In this document: piece after piece, positions 24,581 to 37,340 of the stretch
Position numbering within the stretch: the first letter of the stretch is position 1
Layout of the letters: every line of letters begins with the position of its first letter
Assembly: GCA_028583405.1 (NCBI GenBank)
Contig: CM053260.1
Location: forward strand, 18,863,401-18,927,400
Length of the DNA stretch: 64,000 nucleotides
Direction: 5' to 3'
From: Pogonophryne albipinna
Lineage: Eukaryota > Chordata > Actinopteri > Perciformes > Artedidraconidae
Made by a program: the position numbers and the translations under genes
Notes under the pieces: generated by a model
Seen by the model: the letters and a program-made list of their open reading frames with translations, nothing else
Told to the model about the DNA's origin: nothing
Database searches by the model: none

Positions 24581-26185
24581 TTGTTGTCGGTGTCAGCTGT
24601 GAGTGGTTCGGTTTGGCTTTATGAAGCAGGCACGCAAACGGTTACGTCATGACGCAAACGATGACGCAATGACGCAGCACCAGTCGGACTCTGGGCGGTG
24701 TGAAAAGAGCCGGAGCTAAACCGAAGAACCGGTTCTGAACCTGAAAAGCTCTAGCACGGAGCTTGAACCGGAGTTGCGTTGGTGTGAATCTATATGTGGT
24801 TCTTTTGAGCTCTTTTACTTTTGTGAGTGTTGAATGTCCCTTTTCTAACCCCCCTTTTCAGCTTTCAATCCCTCTAGCTTTGGATGGACTTACTTCTCAC
24901 CAACATTTCTATAAAACTGATTCAGTAAAAACAACCGTAGCGGCAGACTTTCCACAGCCTTCCCACTGGATGAGCACTCTGTGACTCAGAGATGGCTCGA
25001 CAGATGGATTATATCCCTGTTGTCGGAGCCTCGCTGCCGGCCATGGGGCAGAAATGTTTGATAAAGGCATGTCAAAACAATTGTAGGGTTCTTGGACTGA
25101 GAAGTCCTCACAGGGGCAGGGCCACGATCATGTCAGCTTCAGCGCTGTCTCATGCATGGTAAAGTATTGTATGCTCACTCGAGTTGACGAGAGAAAAGAG
25201 AAGAACCACATTTTTGCATGCAAAGGAATGACATGCTGACTAACGCTTCTCTGGCGACCTTGCATCAAGTTTGAGGGTGTTTGTCTGTGTCGCTGGTTGG
25301 CAATAAAGAAAGGTGGGGGGCTTCTATAGACGCCGAGAATCTTAAGTTTAATTGCTTGTGGTGGCAGTCAAAGTCAATATGCTGGTCAATGGCCCGTGCA
25401 TCCCGCAGGTTCATTTCCCCATAATTACTCTACATGTGCTTGTCCAATGCATAAGTCTGTCATCATTAAAATAATACGAATGGGTTGGGCAGGAAGAATG
25501 GAGGAACAAGTGCAAAAGAAATGAATAAATCAATACTGCAGACAGGAGGAAAAGATGGCCTGGCACAGCAGAGGCACAGAATTAAGTGTCGGGCAAGTCT
25601 TCACTTTCTCCCATTCTCACAGGCAAATGTTCAAACACATGCACATACAAAGACACAATCACACGTCCATGACTTGATGCAACCATTGCAAACTTTCAAA
25701 GCAAACTTTTAAAGTCACGTTTTTGAAATTGAGATGTTGAGGGAACAGTTTTATTTCCCAGTAAGTGATGACTAATTGAACACCTCTTCAATGACAGATG
25801 TTTTACTTCTTAACATATTCATTACAAACTTCAAGTTCACAACTTTCAAGATGTAAATAAAGTAATGGGATCAGATTGTGGTTTGATACTCAGTCCTCCT
25901 AATTCAATATATATATTTTGGGGGAAAAAAAACTTGATGTTAAGCCAGTGATTGAAAAAAACGCAATAAGCATATCCCAAAGCAGCAGCTCATTACAGGT
26001 CCCCCGAACCTGCTGGATTGCAGCGTAATGCCAAACGTGTGTGTGTGTGTGTGTGCTGTGGTGTAGCCATGTGTTGTACAGTTCCTGAGTGTAATCCTCG
26101 GCCTTTGCCAGCTGCCCACAGGTCTTACAGGAACGTCTCACTCAAATTAAAAACAGGTGGACACAGTTTGATTAGCTTGTTAAAA

Positions 26186-26192
26186 AAACACC

Positions 26193-26231
<39 letters not shown>

Positions 26232-26232
26232 T
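26186..26232. repeat. (GCAC)n microsatellite
   Basis: About 11 tetranucleotide units. Confidence 0.95.
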
Positions 26233-29200
26233 CTATTGGGGCCTGTGGAACAAAGATAATTGTCATAGCAGGAAGTATTAGCTGCATTAAAGGGGTTTTA
26301 TAGTAGCAAGAAATGTCCTTCTGAGCTCTTGTTGCTGAGAAGAAAAGATAGACACTAACGTAGCTCTGTCCTTATCTACCGTAGTAAACATTTGTTTGTG
26401 GTCATTAAACCCACATAAGCATTTGATTTAAATGTGCTGGTGACATGCTCTTTTAAGTTTAGTTGTATTGCTTTTGTTTCCCATTAAAAGAGGACTTGAC
26501 TCCCAAACTATGGGCTGTCATTCTTCTAGAATAACTCTTATGATAAATAAAGGGAAGAGATAAAGTCTTACACTGAACATTTAAAATGTTAAGCAATACA
26601 ATCAATATGAACTCCAATATGAAAACGATATTGCTATTCTAAACAAAGTCAGAACTTCAGGCATTTAGTTTTAAGACATGAATACTGTATTTAATGGAGA
26701 TAAGCCCTAGGTTTTATTTTTGTTATACTCAATAAACCTTTTATAGCTTGAGGACATTTTAATGCACATTTATTGTTTTGTAAACCTGAACTCACTTATT
26801 CCCTCCATTTTATTTTATAAGTTCCTCACCCTCTCTCTTTTGTAGATGGTGTCCCAGACTGGGTTAGTTAAAATTGTGCAGACTTGTGATATCGAATGGA
26901 TTGTAATCTGAACTGCACACACCAACCCTTCCAATGATGGTATTACAAAAGATTAATTAAACTAATAGATGGTGTAATGATTCAGCAAGTATCTCACAGT
27001 TTAATGGGCTGCTGTGATGTTCCCACTGGCTGCTTTTTAAAAGGCACCAGAGACGTTCTCTGCAAAAGCGTTTTATGATAAGCCAGCAGGTTAACAGCTA
27101 TTTGAAAGCCCATTGAGTCATTGTTACATTTAAAGTTCTCAAACGTTTTATTCCTTTGTTGGCCTTTACTCCAGTGACCAGCATGTACATTTCTCTGTGT
27201 GTGTATGGGGGCAGCTTAGCTTATACAGTACTGCAGAGTAATTCCCCACCATTACTAATGGGATAAGGGCAATTTAACGCTGGCACTTCATGTTTTAAAT
27301 GCTCATTTATGCATCAAACGTACCTATGGAAGATAATAAGACGCCCTAATAGACTTTGATGAAAATGCGTTACATGGGAGGGAAGCTAGTGCATGCAAGA
27401 GTCTCCCCAGCAAGTCCCTTCCAGCAGTTATGCTCTGGGTCCATAAAACTTCTCCATATGAATATTTAATGTACAATTCATGTAATGCAAATGAATGTAT
27501 TTTGTTTTATTTTCCCTCTACCCAGTCCATTATTTTGCAAATTGCTGCGAAAGATATCGCTGAGAGCTCAGACACACTGGTGCGATTCCAAAAGCTTAGC
27601 ACACACACTGACAATACCAACCAAGAGTTTGAATATACAAGGAGTAGATTTTGTGCATGGTTCAGCATTGTTTGGTTTGGTTGGATTATAATGGAGACCA
27701 CACACATTCATTATCAAGTAAATGTTTTTTAAATTGTGGGAAATTCGACAATATCTTACTTGTCATCCACATCATCGAACAGCTGTCCTTTATCTTGCAG
27801 TTTGGTGTCATTTCTACATGTATTTCTGTCTGTCGAGGCATGCTTAGTTTAGCATAAATACAGCTATGGCTTTGTCCGATGTTGAACATTCTACACACCA
27901 GTATCTAAGTAACTGTTTTGCATAGTGGCCCTAAAAGCTTAACACATGCCACTTAAACACATACAAAAAGAAAAACACAAGCAACAGGAGAAAACAACTT
28001 CACTTATTTGTGTGCAGAATTTAGAGAACGGAAATGCAGGAAAGCGAGAAAACAACATAAAAAATGTCCATGGCAACCATTCTGTATTTTTTCTTTACAA
28101 AAAAGTGTTTATATGGAGTTATGTGCTGGATCTATTTTTATTTTAAAGGATAGATAGAAGATACATTCTGCCATTCTTGGTGAAGACATGATATTGATGG
28201 TGTGAAGGACTGAGAGCTAAATGTTCCTTTTACAAATGGTGACATATTATTTTCCTGATGATAATCTACACATGTAGTTAAGATCTTTAATGGCTGAGTT
28301 ATTTAAGTAAATGTGCGATTAATCCTACCTCCACACTCGATTTACCTACTTTCACGGCCTCCACCTTTTAATGACTTTTTGATTAATACCTGCTCTCCCT
28401 ACATGTTACATTAAACAGCCAAATAACGCTTTTTAATATGATTTCCAGTAAATCACATTAGTCATGCAAATTAAAAAAAATATGCATACTTTGCATGTAT
28501 CTCACACCTAGTAATAAAAACAATATTTATTTAGCTTATTTATGTGTTTCACCTTTGTAATAGATCAGATTTACTATTTTATTCAGTGATGTTTTTTTAA
28601 AATATGCAACTTTTTATTATTGCTTCAAATGAGGAATGTGCTTGCCAAACAACACTAGCAAAATAGGTCAGGTTTAACTCTCTGAGAAAGACTACTTGTG
28701 TATTCATTTGTCTGCAGTCATGAGGGAACTGTCACTGGCTAATCAATGACACTGTCCAATCAATATGTACTGTTTAATTAAAACCACTGTTGTTCTCATA
28801 TTGACAAACTGCCACTGGTTTGTATGTATTTCCATCGTCTGCAGTCTGGTTCTCATTTCATTATCTGCAACTCAGAGTGTCTAAACTGTGAGCAGGTGAG
28901 TGCAGACGACACAGTTACAGTCTGCCATGATGGGCTTTCAAACAGCAGATGGGTAAAATGGTGGACCCAAGTCTGTCCAGGCCCCCCCCCCCTCTCCCTT
29001 TCCCTCTGTGCCAGTGTGGGTCTGCCAGGTTAAGAGTGCCGCAGAGCTGGCCCCTCCAGGAGTGTCTCTTTGTGGGGGAGGTAAGGGCTTGGCATGGCTG
29101 TCTGTGGAGCAAGCAAAGGTCAGTGTGTGTGTGGTTACATTCCCCTGCGGCAAGTCAGGCCTTTATCCAAACCTCTGCCTGCTCTGGCAGAAGAACCAGG

Positions 29201-29344
29201 TGCATGGAAGGACGGTGGGGGGCGGGGGGTTGATAGGAATGGCTAGAGACAAAAACAACAACTCCCCATTAATAAGTAAAGACATAACAATGGTAAAGCC
29301 TTACGATGTTTTGACAAGACTTGGCAGATGATCTGCAGGTATGC

Positions 29345-29650
29345 TTGCAGCTCTTACTCACTGCAGTAAACCGTAAACAAAATGCTTAAGCTTGCATAGC
29401 AACATGCTTACCATGACTTTGCTAACACGCTAATGGTTAGTTGCTCTCATTCATCATCTTAGTTTAGCCTTTTGGCATGCCAACATTTGCTAATTAGAAC
29501 ATGTTTACAATGACTTATCCAACATGCTGAGATTTAGCAGGACTCTAACATTTGCTAATTAGCATGTTAGATAAAGTACAGATGAGGATGATTAGAATGT
29601 CATTCCATTCAGGTTTTTGGTCATAAACAGAAATATTAAACAAAATGTTC
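29345..29650. repeat. Dispersed teleost repeat fragment
   Basis: Repeated AACATTTGCTAATTAG and AACATGCT motifs, then AGATAAAGTACAGATGAGG and TTTGGTCATAAACAG, in the order known from a common fish interspersed repeat. Ends not defined. Confidence 0.5.
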
Positions 29651-30100
29651 TCAATATCGCAATTGCATGAAGATTCATCCATTAATTGACCTATAACTTA
29701 AGACATATCTTTAGTTTCAAAGTCAATGGTTATATAAAGTCCTCCTTAGTTCATCATCTGGGAACCAAACTAAATAAAATGTGATCCAATAGAGAAACAA
29801 CAGTATTAGAAATGGCTAAACTAGACATATGTGGTAACATTAATGTGGTTATATAACTAACTTATCTCATGTATCGTATTTTCGAAACTATATCAATGAA
29901 TTTGTGAAACTCCATGAGTCATAGCTGATTGATAAATAACGTGAATAACTTGGCAATCCACTGCTTTATATACATATAGTATACCTGGATATTAGTATGC
30001 ATGCTTCTGCACCCCCCACTTCCTGCTCACTGCCGTCACTGGGGAGCAATTCTGCAGGTCACATAGAGTGCTGCCGCTAATATCTGCAAGAGGGTGTTTG

Positions 30101-30105
<5 letters not shown>

Positions 30106-30142
<37 letters not shown>
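30106..30142. repeat. (GT)n microsatellite
   Basis: About 18 GT units followed by GAGAGAG. Confidence 0.95.
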
Positions 30143-30149
<7 letters not shown>

Positions 30150-32649
30150 GGTTGATGTGTGAAGGAGTGGTACTGTCTGAAACTGGATCTATGCTAGTTA
30201 GCTATTCACATCACAGCACTCTGCAGAGCTGGAATAAATGACATTTGAAAAGCGCGTTGCAAAGTCATATTGTTTCTTGGCAGGCTCTCTGCTCATAACA
30301 ATAAGCCTCTTGTGTAGCTTTAACAGGTCTGTGTTCATGTTAGTGAGGATTAAACAACACTGAAGAGTGAACATTGAAGTTCCTTTTGGCTGCTCCAAAT
30401 TCTGACTTTAATGAAAAATAAAATGATATAAAAAGCATTTGTGCTCTGTTCCAATTGTTCGTAAAGGAAGTACAAAACAGACAAATGCTATTTGAAGTAT
30501 TTGAAGTCATTAGTGTAATGATTTAATTATTTACGAGTGCCAAGGCATAACTTAGTATGGGAAAAGCTTTCAAGATATTATTGAAATGAAATGCAAATGG
30601 TTTTTCCTCTCTGCACATGGAAAGCCTGGAAATGGGTTTCAGTCAGCTGTTTTTCGCTCTGTGAGGGGAAGAGAATCTAAGCTTTGTGTACATCTTGCAT
30701 TGTCCTATGTTTGTCCCTTCAATGTAACTTCTCCTCCCCCGTCTCTACCTTTCTTACCTGAGCCGGTGAGCTCTTTCTCCTTCCACTGTACATGTATGTC
30801 TGTACTGTGTCTATATATTCAAGATTTAGCAAATACAAGTCCAACACAACAAACAGAACAGGTTGGATAGACATAAACCTCAGCACAGTGTCACTGTCTG
30901 AGAGATAACAAACATTTAAGTGACTCTATTATGTCCTCTTGATTTCCACTGTCCCCAGCAGGGCCTTATCACATGGACAGACATGCTGTTCTTTGGCTTG
31001 TTTTTTTATTTTTAAACATTCTTTTTTGTGCTGTTGCCTGTTGCCAGGTACTTGTATTCCCTGGATGATAGTGAACTTGCCAGACAGCCCACACACATGC
31101 TGATTTCTTGGTTTCCTGCCCGCTCACAATCGAACGCGGAGCATAATCCTCCATGTGTTTCGCTCTGGGCTCAATCATCTGGAATGACAGAATTAGGGAG
31201 GAACACGCGGCGCCTGCAGGGCAGAACAGCAACCTTCTGACTTTGCATAGTATCTATAAGTTACTGGTGTGTACTTTTTTCTGACTTATTTGTTTTAATC
31301 TATTCTGATAACGTGTACCTCCTCCTGCATGACAACTCACTTCAGCCCCTGTAATGACAGCATAACTTACTCCATAATGTGCATTGATTGCTTCAACCAC
31401 CACTGTAAGTCATCCACAGCCGCCAAATCCATACATGACATGAGTTGGTGATGGAACGATGAGGAGGGTACACATGATTTGTGTGGAGGTCATGGCATGC
31501 ATAGTAAATATGACAGACAGCTCAATTTGAACACCTCACCTTCCTTGTTGTAGAGGTGAAAAGTGGAACTTCACATCTTAACGTACGGACTAAATTACAG
31601 CTTAACAACACAGTTTATAGAAACAGCATTATGGAATTGTATTTGTTAGAAGTTTGTCCACCAGTATATGTGGAAATCATAAGTTGTGAAGAGCCATCTG
31701 TACATGTAGCAGGGGTGTGAAAAATGTTAGTCCATGATCCACTTACAGCACAATTTGATCTCAAATAGGCCAAATGCAACATAATGCATAATAGCCTTTG
31801 AATAAATAACATTTAAATCCTACCCTTTTCACTTAGTGTAAAGAAGTACAAGGGCAGCACGCCTTAAGTGAGCCTGAGCTGTTGTTGTTATTTACTCAAT
31901 ATATTGGCCTCTCTTAAGATGACATTCATCATTTTTTTGATCATTGAATTGATATATCAATCAATATCAATGGAGCGTTACACCTTTAGTTTGCATAACG
32001 CTAATTATCTATGTTCTAACTTATTCAGCTTACATAGGACCAGATAAACACACTGTGTACTAATACATTTCATTTGTATTATTTTTTTTAGCACACAACG
32101 TTCTTTGCAATACTTTTGCTCTTACTAGAGCCACATGCAGACACAACTCACAGCATATGGAGAAATCCTAAGCTTGTCAGGGTTGCTGTATGACCCCACC
32201 GTACAATATTTAAATGTAACATTCATTTCAGTTTCTGAATACTGTGAAGCTTGTGTCATACCAGACTGTGTCAGCATCCAAGACATCCACAAATTAGGCT
32301 TAGGAATCTACTGGGAACACTTGATTATAAGGGGTGAGGAAAAGGTCAGGCCATTCATCAGCTACCTGGTCATTACAGCCACACCAATGGAAACTGTGAA
32401 AAATGAACCCTTCTCACTCTAATGGACTTGGCATTCTGGTATTCTGAATGCACACTCCAGCGCGACTTGGAGTCAACAAGCCACATTCATTCACTGCATT
32501 CAGAGAGCTGGAACACTCGTAACCTCTCCAGGCCAAGACCCATTGCAATTAACAAGGACCTACATAGAATAAGGGATATGTAATGGATGAGGATGTGGGA
32601 GGAAATGGATGAATAACAAAACAGGCATTGTGTCATTATGAAACCTTAA

Positions 32650-33313
32650 AGTAGACCTATTATGCTATATTGGAAAAATATATTGTAGGGCCATACCTAT
32701 ACAAAACATGTCTGTGAAGTTTTTTGCTTAAAATACCAAACAGTTCACCCGTTGTAGCCATACCTCATACTGCTCATGCCCCTCTTTTGAAGCCCTGTTA
32801 GAGAAACGCGGATTTTGGGTCCTAGCTTTAAAAAAAAAAAACAAGAGGAGGCGGAGCTAATGCCTGATCAGAATTTAAAGTTAAATTCTGCTGTGATAAA
32901 ACGCCATCCTGTTCTAAACCACATCAAAGATTATTTCTGAAATAGTATGGAGCTCAAATGCATTTTCTCTTGCAGGTTTATCACAAGGTGAGTTCCTTTT
33001 TTTATTTCCTGTTTTTTAAACACATGCTCTCCAGTGTTAGCGAGGCTTGCTAATGTAAACAAAGACGAGATTACGTCCAAAACACGTCAGGCATTGTTTC
33101 TGATAGCAATTTTCTGTGGGTCCGCTTCCGATTTGACGTCAGATCGGCAGCAAATCTGTATCTGCTCGTTGCACCCCCGTTTTTAAAAGATTTGGGTACG
33201 GATGAAAAGAGAGGTTTTTATTTTCTGACGCTGCGTGAGTTCCCCGACGCACCGGGGACACATATTTATGTATAAAAGACATCACAAAGTGCATTTTGCA
33301 TGATAGGTCCCCT
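32650..33313 (-). mobile_element. TTAA MITE, long form of the 5949-6358 family
   Basis: The ends AGTAGACCTATTATGC and GCATGATAGGTCCCCT match the family in opposite orientation, flanked by TTAA (32646-32649) and a mutated TTAC (33314-33317). At 664 bp it has about 250 extra internal bases (about 32965-33230), so the 410-bp copies look like deletion derivatives. Confidence 0.82.
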
Positions 33314-35639
33314 TTACTAAAGGGGCTTTGTGGAAGAAGAGCAGGGGAAGACTCCATATCATGCTGCCATGCCTCTGTCCTTTAATCCTCTTTAGCTTTT
33401 GTTTCCTTTTTGTCTTTCTCGATTCGCATCTCCGTGCTCTTAAACGCATGTTGTGTAGACATCGATTTGTTTGGGCATCAGAGAATAAGTACGCCTACTT
33501 ATTTTTTAAATTGCAGATCCTCAGATCCTATTTCACCTAGATATATTGAAAATGACTGTAATTTTGGCAACAGCTCAAACTGTTTGTCGAAAGGTTCCCC
33601 CTGGGACCTTGCATTGTCCCAAACTCCCCCGCTGTGTTTTCCCATCGACGGCGCTGTTTGCTCTCCGACCGAGCCCCGAACACAAGAGCGAGCCCCTGGT
33701 GGCAGTAATTACTGCACCACTCAAGCGACATGACAAATTAACAAATGTCACAATACCACGGCTTGCTCGCTCACTCTTTGCTTCAACAGTATTACACACC
33801 GGCCGTGAAATCCTCTTTCTCTCTGTCTCTTATCCACAAACACAAATAATGAAAGTTTTACTGCAGGCAATCGAACGGAGCAGGTGAAGGCTGTGACAGG
33901 TGTGCACACCCCTTTGGTGGAGCGGAAAGAAAGGAAAGCAGAGGGAGGATAAGAGACTGTTGGATAGCCTGTCAGGAAGCAGGCAGCCATGTCCGTAGCA
34001 GCAGGGTCGTATGCCGAGCGCTAATTACATTGATAAATGGTGTTGGCTGCGAGTCCCACTACCAGCGATTTAAAGCCTCGGTGACCCTAACTATCACCAT
34101 ACGTGAAGGACAAAGCATGCAGGGTGCAGGGAGAAAGAGCGAGAGGTGGAGAAAGAAGCTGTCTCTGTGTGGAAAAAAAGAAAGATTTGATGCCTGTTGA
34201 TATTACCCGCCTGTATTATCATCATTTCATGGCGCCCCAAAGCTAATTGAATCCGCACCTCCACCCTGCACTGAATCCTCTTTACTGCTGGCAGTGCCAC
34301 CTTCATTACATTCTTTTTTATAACACAACACGTCACATGAAACACACACACACACACACACAAGATGGAACACGTTTGCACAGCTTATTTTCCGCTGTGG
34401 CTCACACTGACAAAAGCAACATAATGCCTGTTTACCAGCTGTGTGTGTGTGCTAGAGAAACATGAAGGGATTCAAAGGAGGGGAGGGTCCTCACAGGGGA
34501 TGAATTCAAGACTTTTACTAACATCATGTAAAGACTGTTACATGGAGAGCTGTGGACTTGTATGAGTGTGATTACATGTGTGAAGCTGAGGCAGAAGGAG
34601 AAAGGAGAGAATATGAAAAAAGGTATTCATGCATGCATGTGTGTCTTCGCACATTTCTCTGTGTGCGTTGATGCCTTTTTGTGTCCGAGAGCGAGAGCAG
34701 GGTGCCCTGTGATTGATTCTCCCTCTGTTTCCCATCGTACGCATCATCAAAGGGAGACGTGGTGATCTTGAATACAATTAAGAAGGCTCAGCCCTGACAC
34801 TACTGTAATCAAACAGACCGGGGCAGAAGAGATGAGGACGTCAACTCCGGCTGCTGCATCTGCACTTTCATCTATTGCCCTTTTCCCATCCTGTCACTTT
34901 TCTGTCGATGTGAGGGATGTGTGGACAGAACGCGGTCGATGGTGGGTCTAACTTATCAGGCCTGAGTCATCTAGAATCTTTTCAGTGCAAAAACCTGAAA
35001 AAAAAGCAGGGTTAAAAGAAGAATATTCCAAATGTACACTATTTGCTGGATCCTGAGCCTTTTAGTGAAGTATAAGCAGTGGTTAAAGTGAATGCATCGA
35101 AAACCAGCAAAATATGCATTTATTTAAAATTATTTTTTGTTCAATACCATTTTTATTAACAAGCAATCTAACATCTTTGAGACGGCTTGGTATATTACGT
35201 GGCACAACTTTTTGTTACAGTAGAAGCTTTTTTGACACTATTTTTTTTCTCCCTCAAATGCCTCTGAGGGCTTCCGTACTTTCTTTCGTTTTCTTCCGTA
35301 ATCAGGGTTAGGGTTAAGTGATGAGAACATGTGTCATTGTAAACTGAGTTTAAAGAAATGCTGATCCATCTCATTCAGCAACACAGTCTCAGATGACCTA
35401 AAGATGTAAAATTTTATTTTACAGTGTTAACTACAGGGCTCACATATTTTTATGGAGGAGGGGAAGCTAGCTGTTTTACACCTTGATGCTCGATCTGCAG
35501 GTAACACTTTTAAAGGCAAAATGGTGCCAAATAAGGTCAAGATCTAGACTAGAGAGACTGTTGTTATCCAGCAAAAATATGTACTGGGCTTTAGATGACT
35601 GCAAAGAGTTATGTTCCCTTGCTTTGATGATGAAGACGG

Positions 35640-35822
35640 GAGGCGTGTGTGCGTTGGTGTTCGGATCAGAGGAGCACAGGTACAAACCCCACTGCAGTCA
35701 GCATGTCGTTGTGTCCCTGCAAGACACTTCACCCCAAATTGCTCCTGTGGGGATTGTCCACAGTATTGAGTATGTAAGTCGCTTTGGATTAAAGCGTCTA
35801 ACAAGTAACACGTAATGTAATG
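35640..35822 (+). mobile_element. tRNA-derived SINE with teleost-type core and tail
   Basis: GGTACAAACCCC (B-box-like) is followed by the widespread core GCAAGACACTTCACCCCAAA and the tail GTCGCTTTGGATTAAAGCGT, then GTAATGTAATG. Head degraded. Confidence 0.75.
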
Positions 35823-37189
35823 AAGAGGTTGAATTCGTTTTTTGCCATATTGTTATTAAATACATAACGACACAATAAAATGAGAAAGCAGAGAGAAGAA
35901 GTGTTTCAAGTTTAGCTATTTGTGGCAGGGGCAGAAAGAACTATTTTTGAAAGACATAATCACATCATATGAACTCTTCACTGTTATTTTGGGGGCATTT
36001 AGGATGCGACAGAGACGCTGTGATCCACTGCAGTCAAAATTGCTCAATTCTTCACTGCAGGGGCCGAGGCTACATTTGGCCCATTTCAACACCCATCTGT
36101 TCCCATAGAAAGCCATTTACAGAGAACATTAGAGGCTTAAACAATGAGCTGCTCAGCCTTCAACCCATCTCAAATCGCAGCACGTTAGATTTTTACTGCA
36201 AGCACAGAGTAAAATATTACAGGAAGAATACTTCGCTATATTAGCTGCTTTAAAATATATCATAAGAAGATTCAACGTTCATCCTCTTGACTGCACATGG
36301 CTAATATTTACATATGGATAGTGGAGCTTTTTGAATGTGCACGCTATGAAATCATTTTGTAAATGTAACAATTTTCCATGACCAGAAAATTTATTTGACA
36401 GTAAAAACTCATCAAAAGAAGACTGTTCAGTGGTTTAGTGTATAGGCGTGAAATATTTATCCTTTTGCTTTTTAGGCTTGGAGTAAAGAAGTTTCCTTTT
36501 TTCCAAGCCTTATTCATCATACAAATAGTTATTCAAAACCCAATCCCTTTTAACAGCTCCTCACTCTGTAGGGCCACTTCAATGTTGCAACAAGCTTTTC
36601 TCGGTGCACTTCATCAAGGATGGGTTCTTTGTTAATTGTCTGTCTATTCATCACTGAGCAGGAAATACAAACAAATGTCTAGGAGAAATTAGGAGTGTAC
36701 AACCGAGTTGCCAAATCTGATCTTGCTTCATAACATATCAGATATCACAGCTATGGGCAATTGTGGATGAATTGAAATGAATTCAACACATCCATCTAGG
36801 AATTACTTTTCAACAATTAACAATTTCTTTCAAATAGCGCAGTTATTGTTAAAACATGCCTGTTCAAAAAGGGCTGACTGCTGCTGCTCCTTCGAGACAT
36901 CTTCATACTCTACTGCACTTCCATGAGTCCTGCAATACACCTGCTATGTCAGAGTTGTCAGAAACACCAGAGATATTCACTCCTCTTCATGGGAAAACTC
37001 ACCAAAAGAAACTTTACTATTAGCCAAGGTAGCTTACTTTTGTACTGTACATTTGAGTTGTAAAATGCAATGGCTATTGACTTGTAAATTGAGATTGCAA
37101 GAAACACAACTCAACAGAAAGTGGGAAAAGGGGACTCTATACAAGACTCAAAACAAAGACATTTGACTGGAACAATAGCCAATAGATGT

Positions 37190-37340
37190 ATCTACAATAA
37201 TATAATAACATGAAGACATATCCCTATCCTTTTATTTTGTATTGCCTTGCTGGCCTTTTGTTACATGACTGTAATGTTGTTGTAACTAGCATGTTATTGT
37301 CATGTATAATGTGACAATAAAGATTCAAATAAAAATGTAA
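37190..37340 (+). mobile_element. Possible LINE 3' tail
   Basis: A T-rich stretch (TTGTATTGCCTTGCTGG) ends in GTGACAATAAAGATTCAAAT, the form of fish non-LTR element 3' ends. No coding part nearby. Confidence 0.4.

Larger units (their letters stand above)
23618..24789 (+). mobile_element. TIR element with Myb/SANT-like remnant (PIF/Harbinger-like)
   Basis: ATTCACACCAACG at 23618-23630 is exactly inverted at 24777-24789. Inward, both arms share GGTTC-type and TTTTC(A)CACCG-type blocks. It carries a Myb/SANT-like exon fragment, as the second protein of PIF/Harbinger elements does. No clear TSD. A younger 603-bp element sits in its left half. Confidence 0.7.
24790..32645. other. Long non-coding stretch
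   Basis: About 7.9 kb without a defensible exon; the longest frames are 100-107 codons and lack coding features. It holds microsatellites (26035-26055 GT; 26186-26232 GCAC; 30106-30142 GT) and one dispersed-repeat fragment. About 28300-28500 (TTTTTGATTAATACCTG, AATCACATTAGTCATGCAAAT) resembles a conserved regulatory block with homeobox-like TAAT sites and an octamer-like ATGCAAAT. Confidence 0.5.

Noticed and set aside
32135..32422. 95-codon plus-strand frame
   Set aside because: No domain, no splice partners and ordinary spacer composition.
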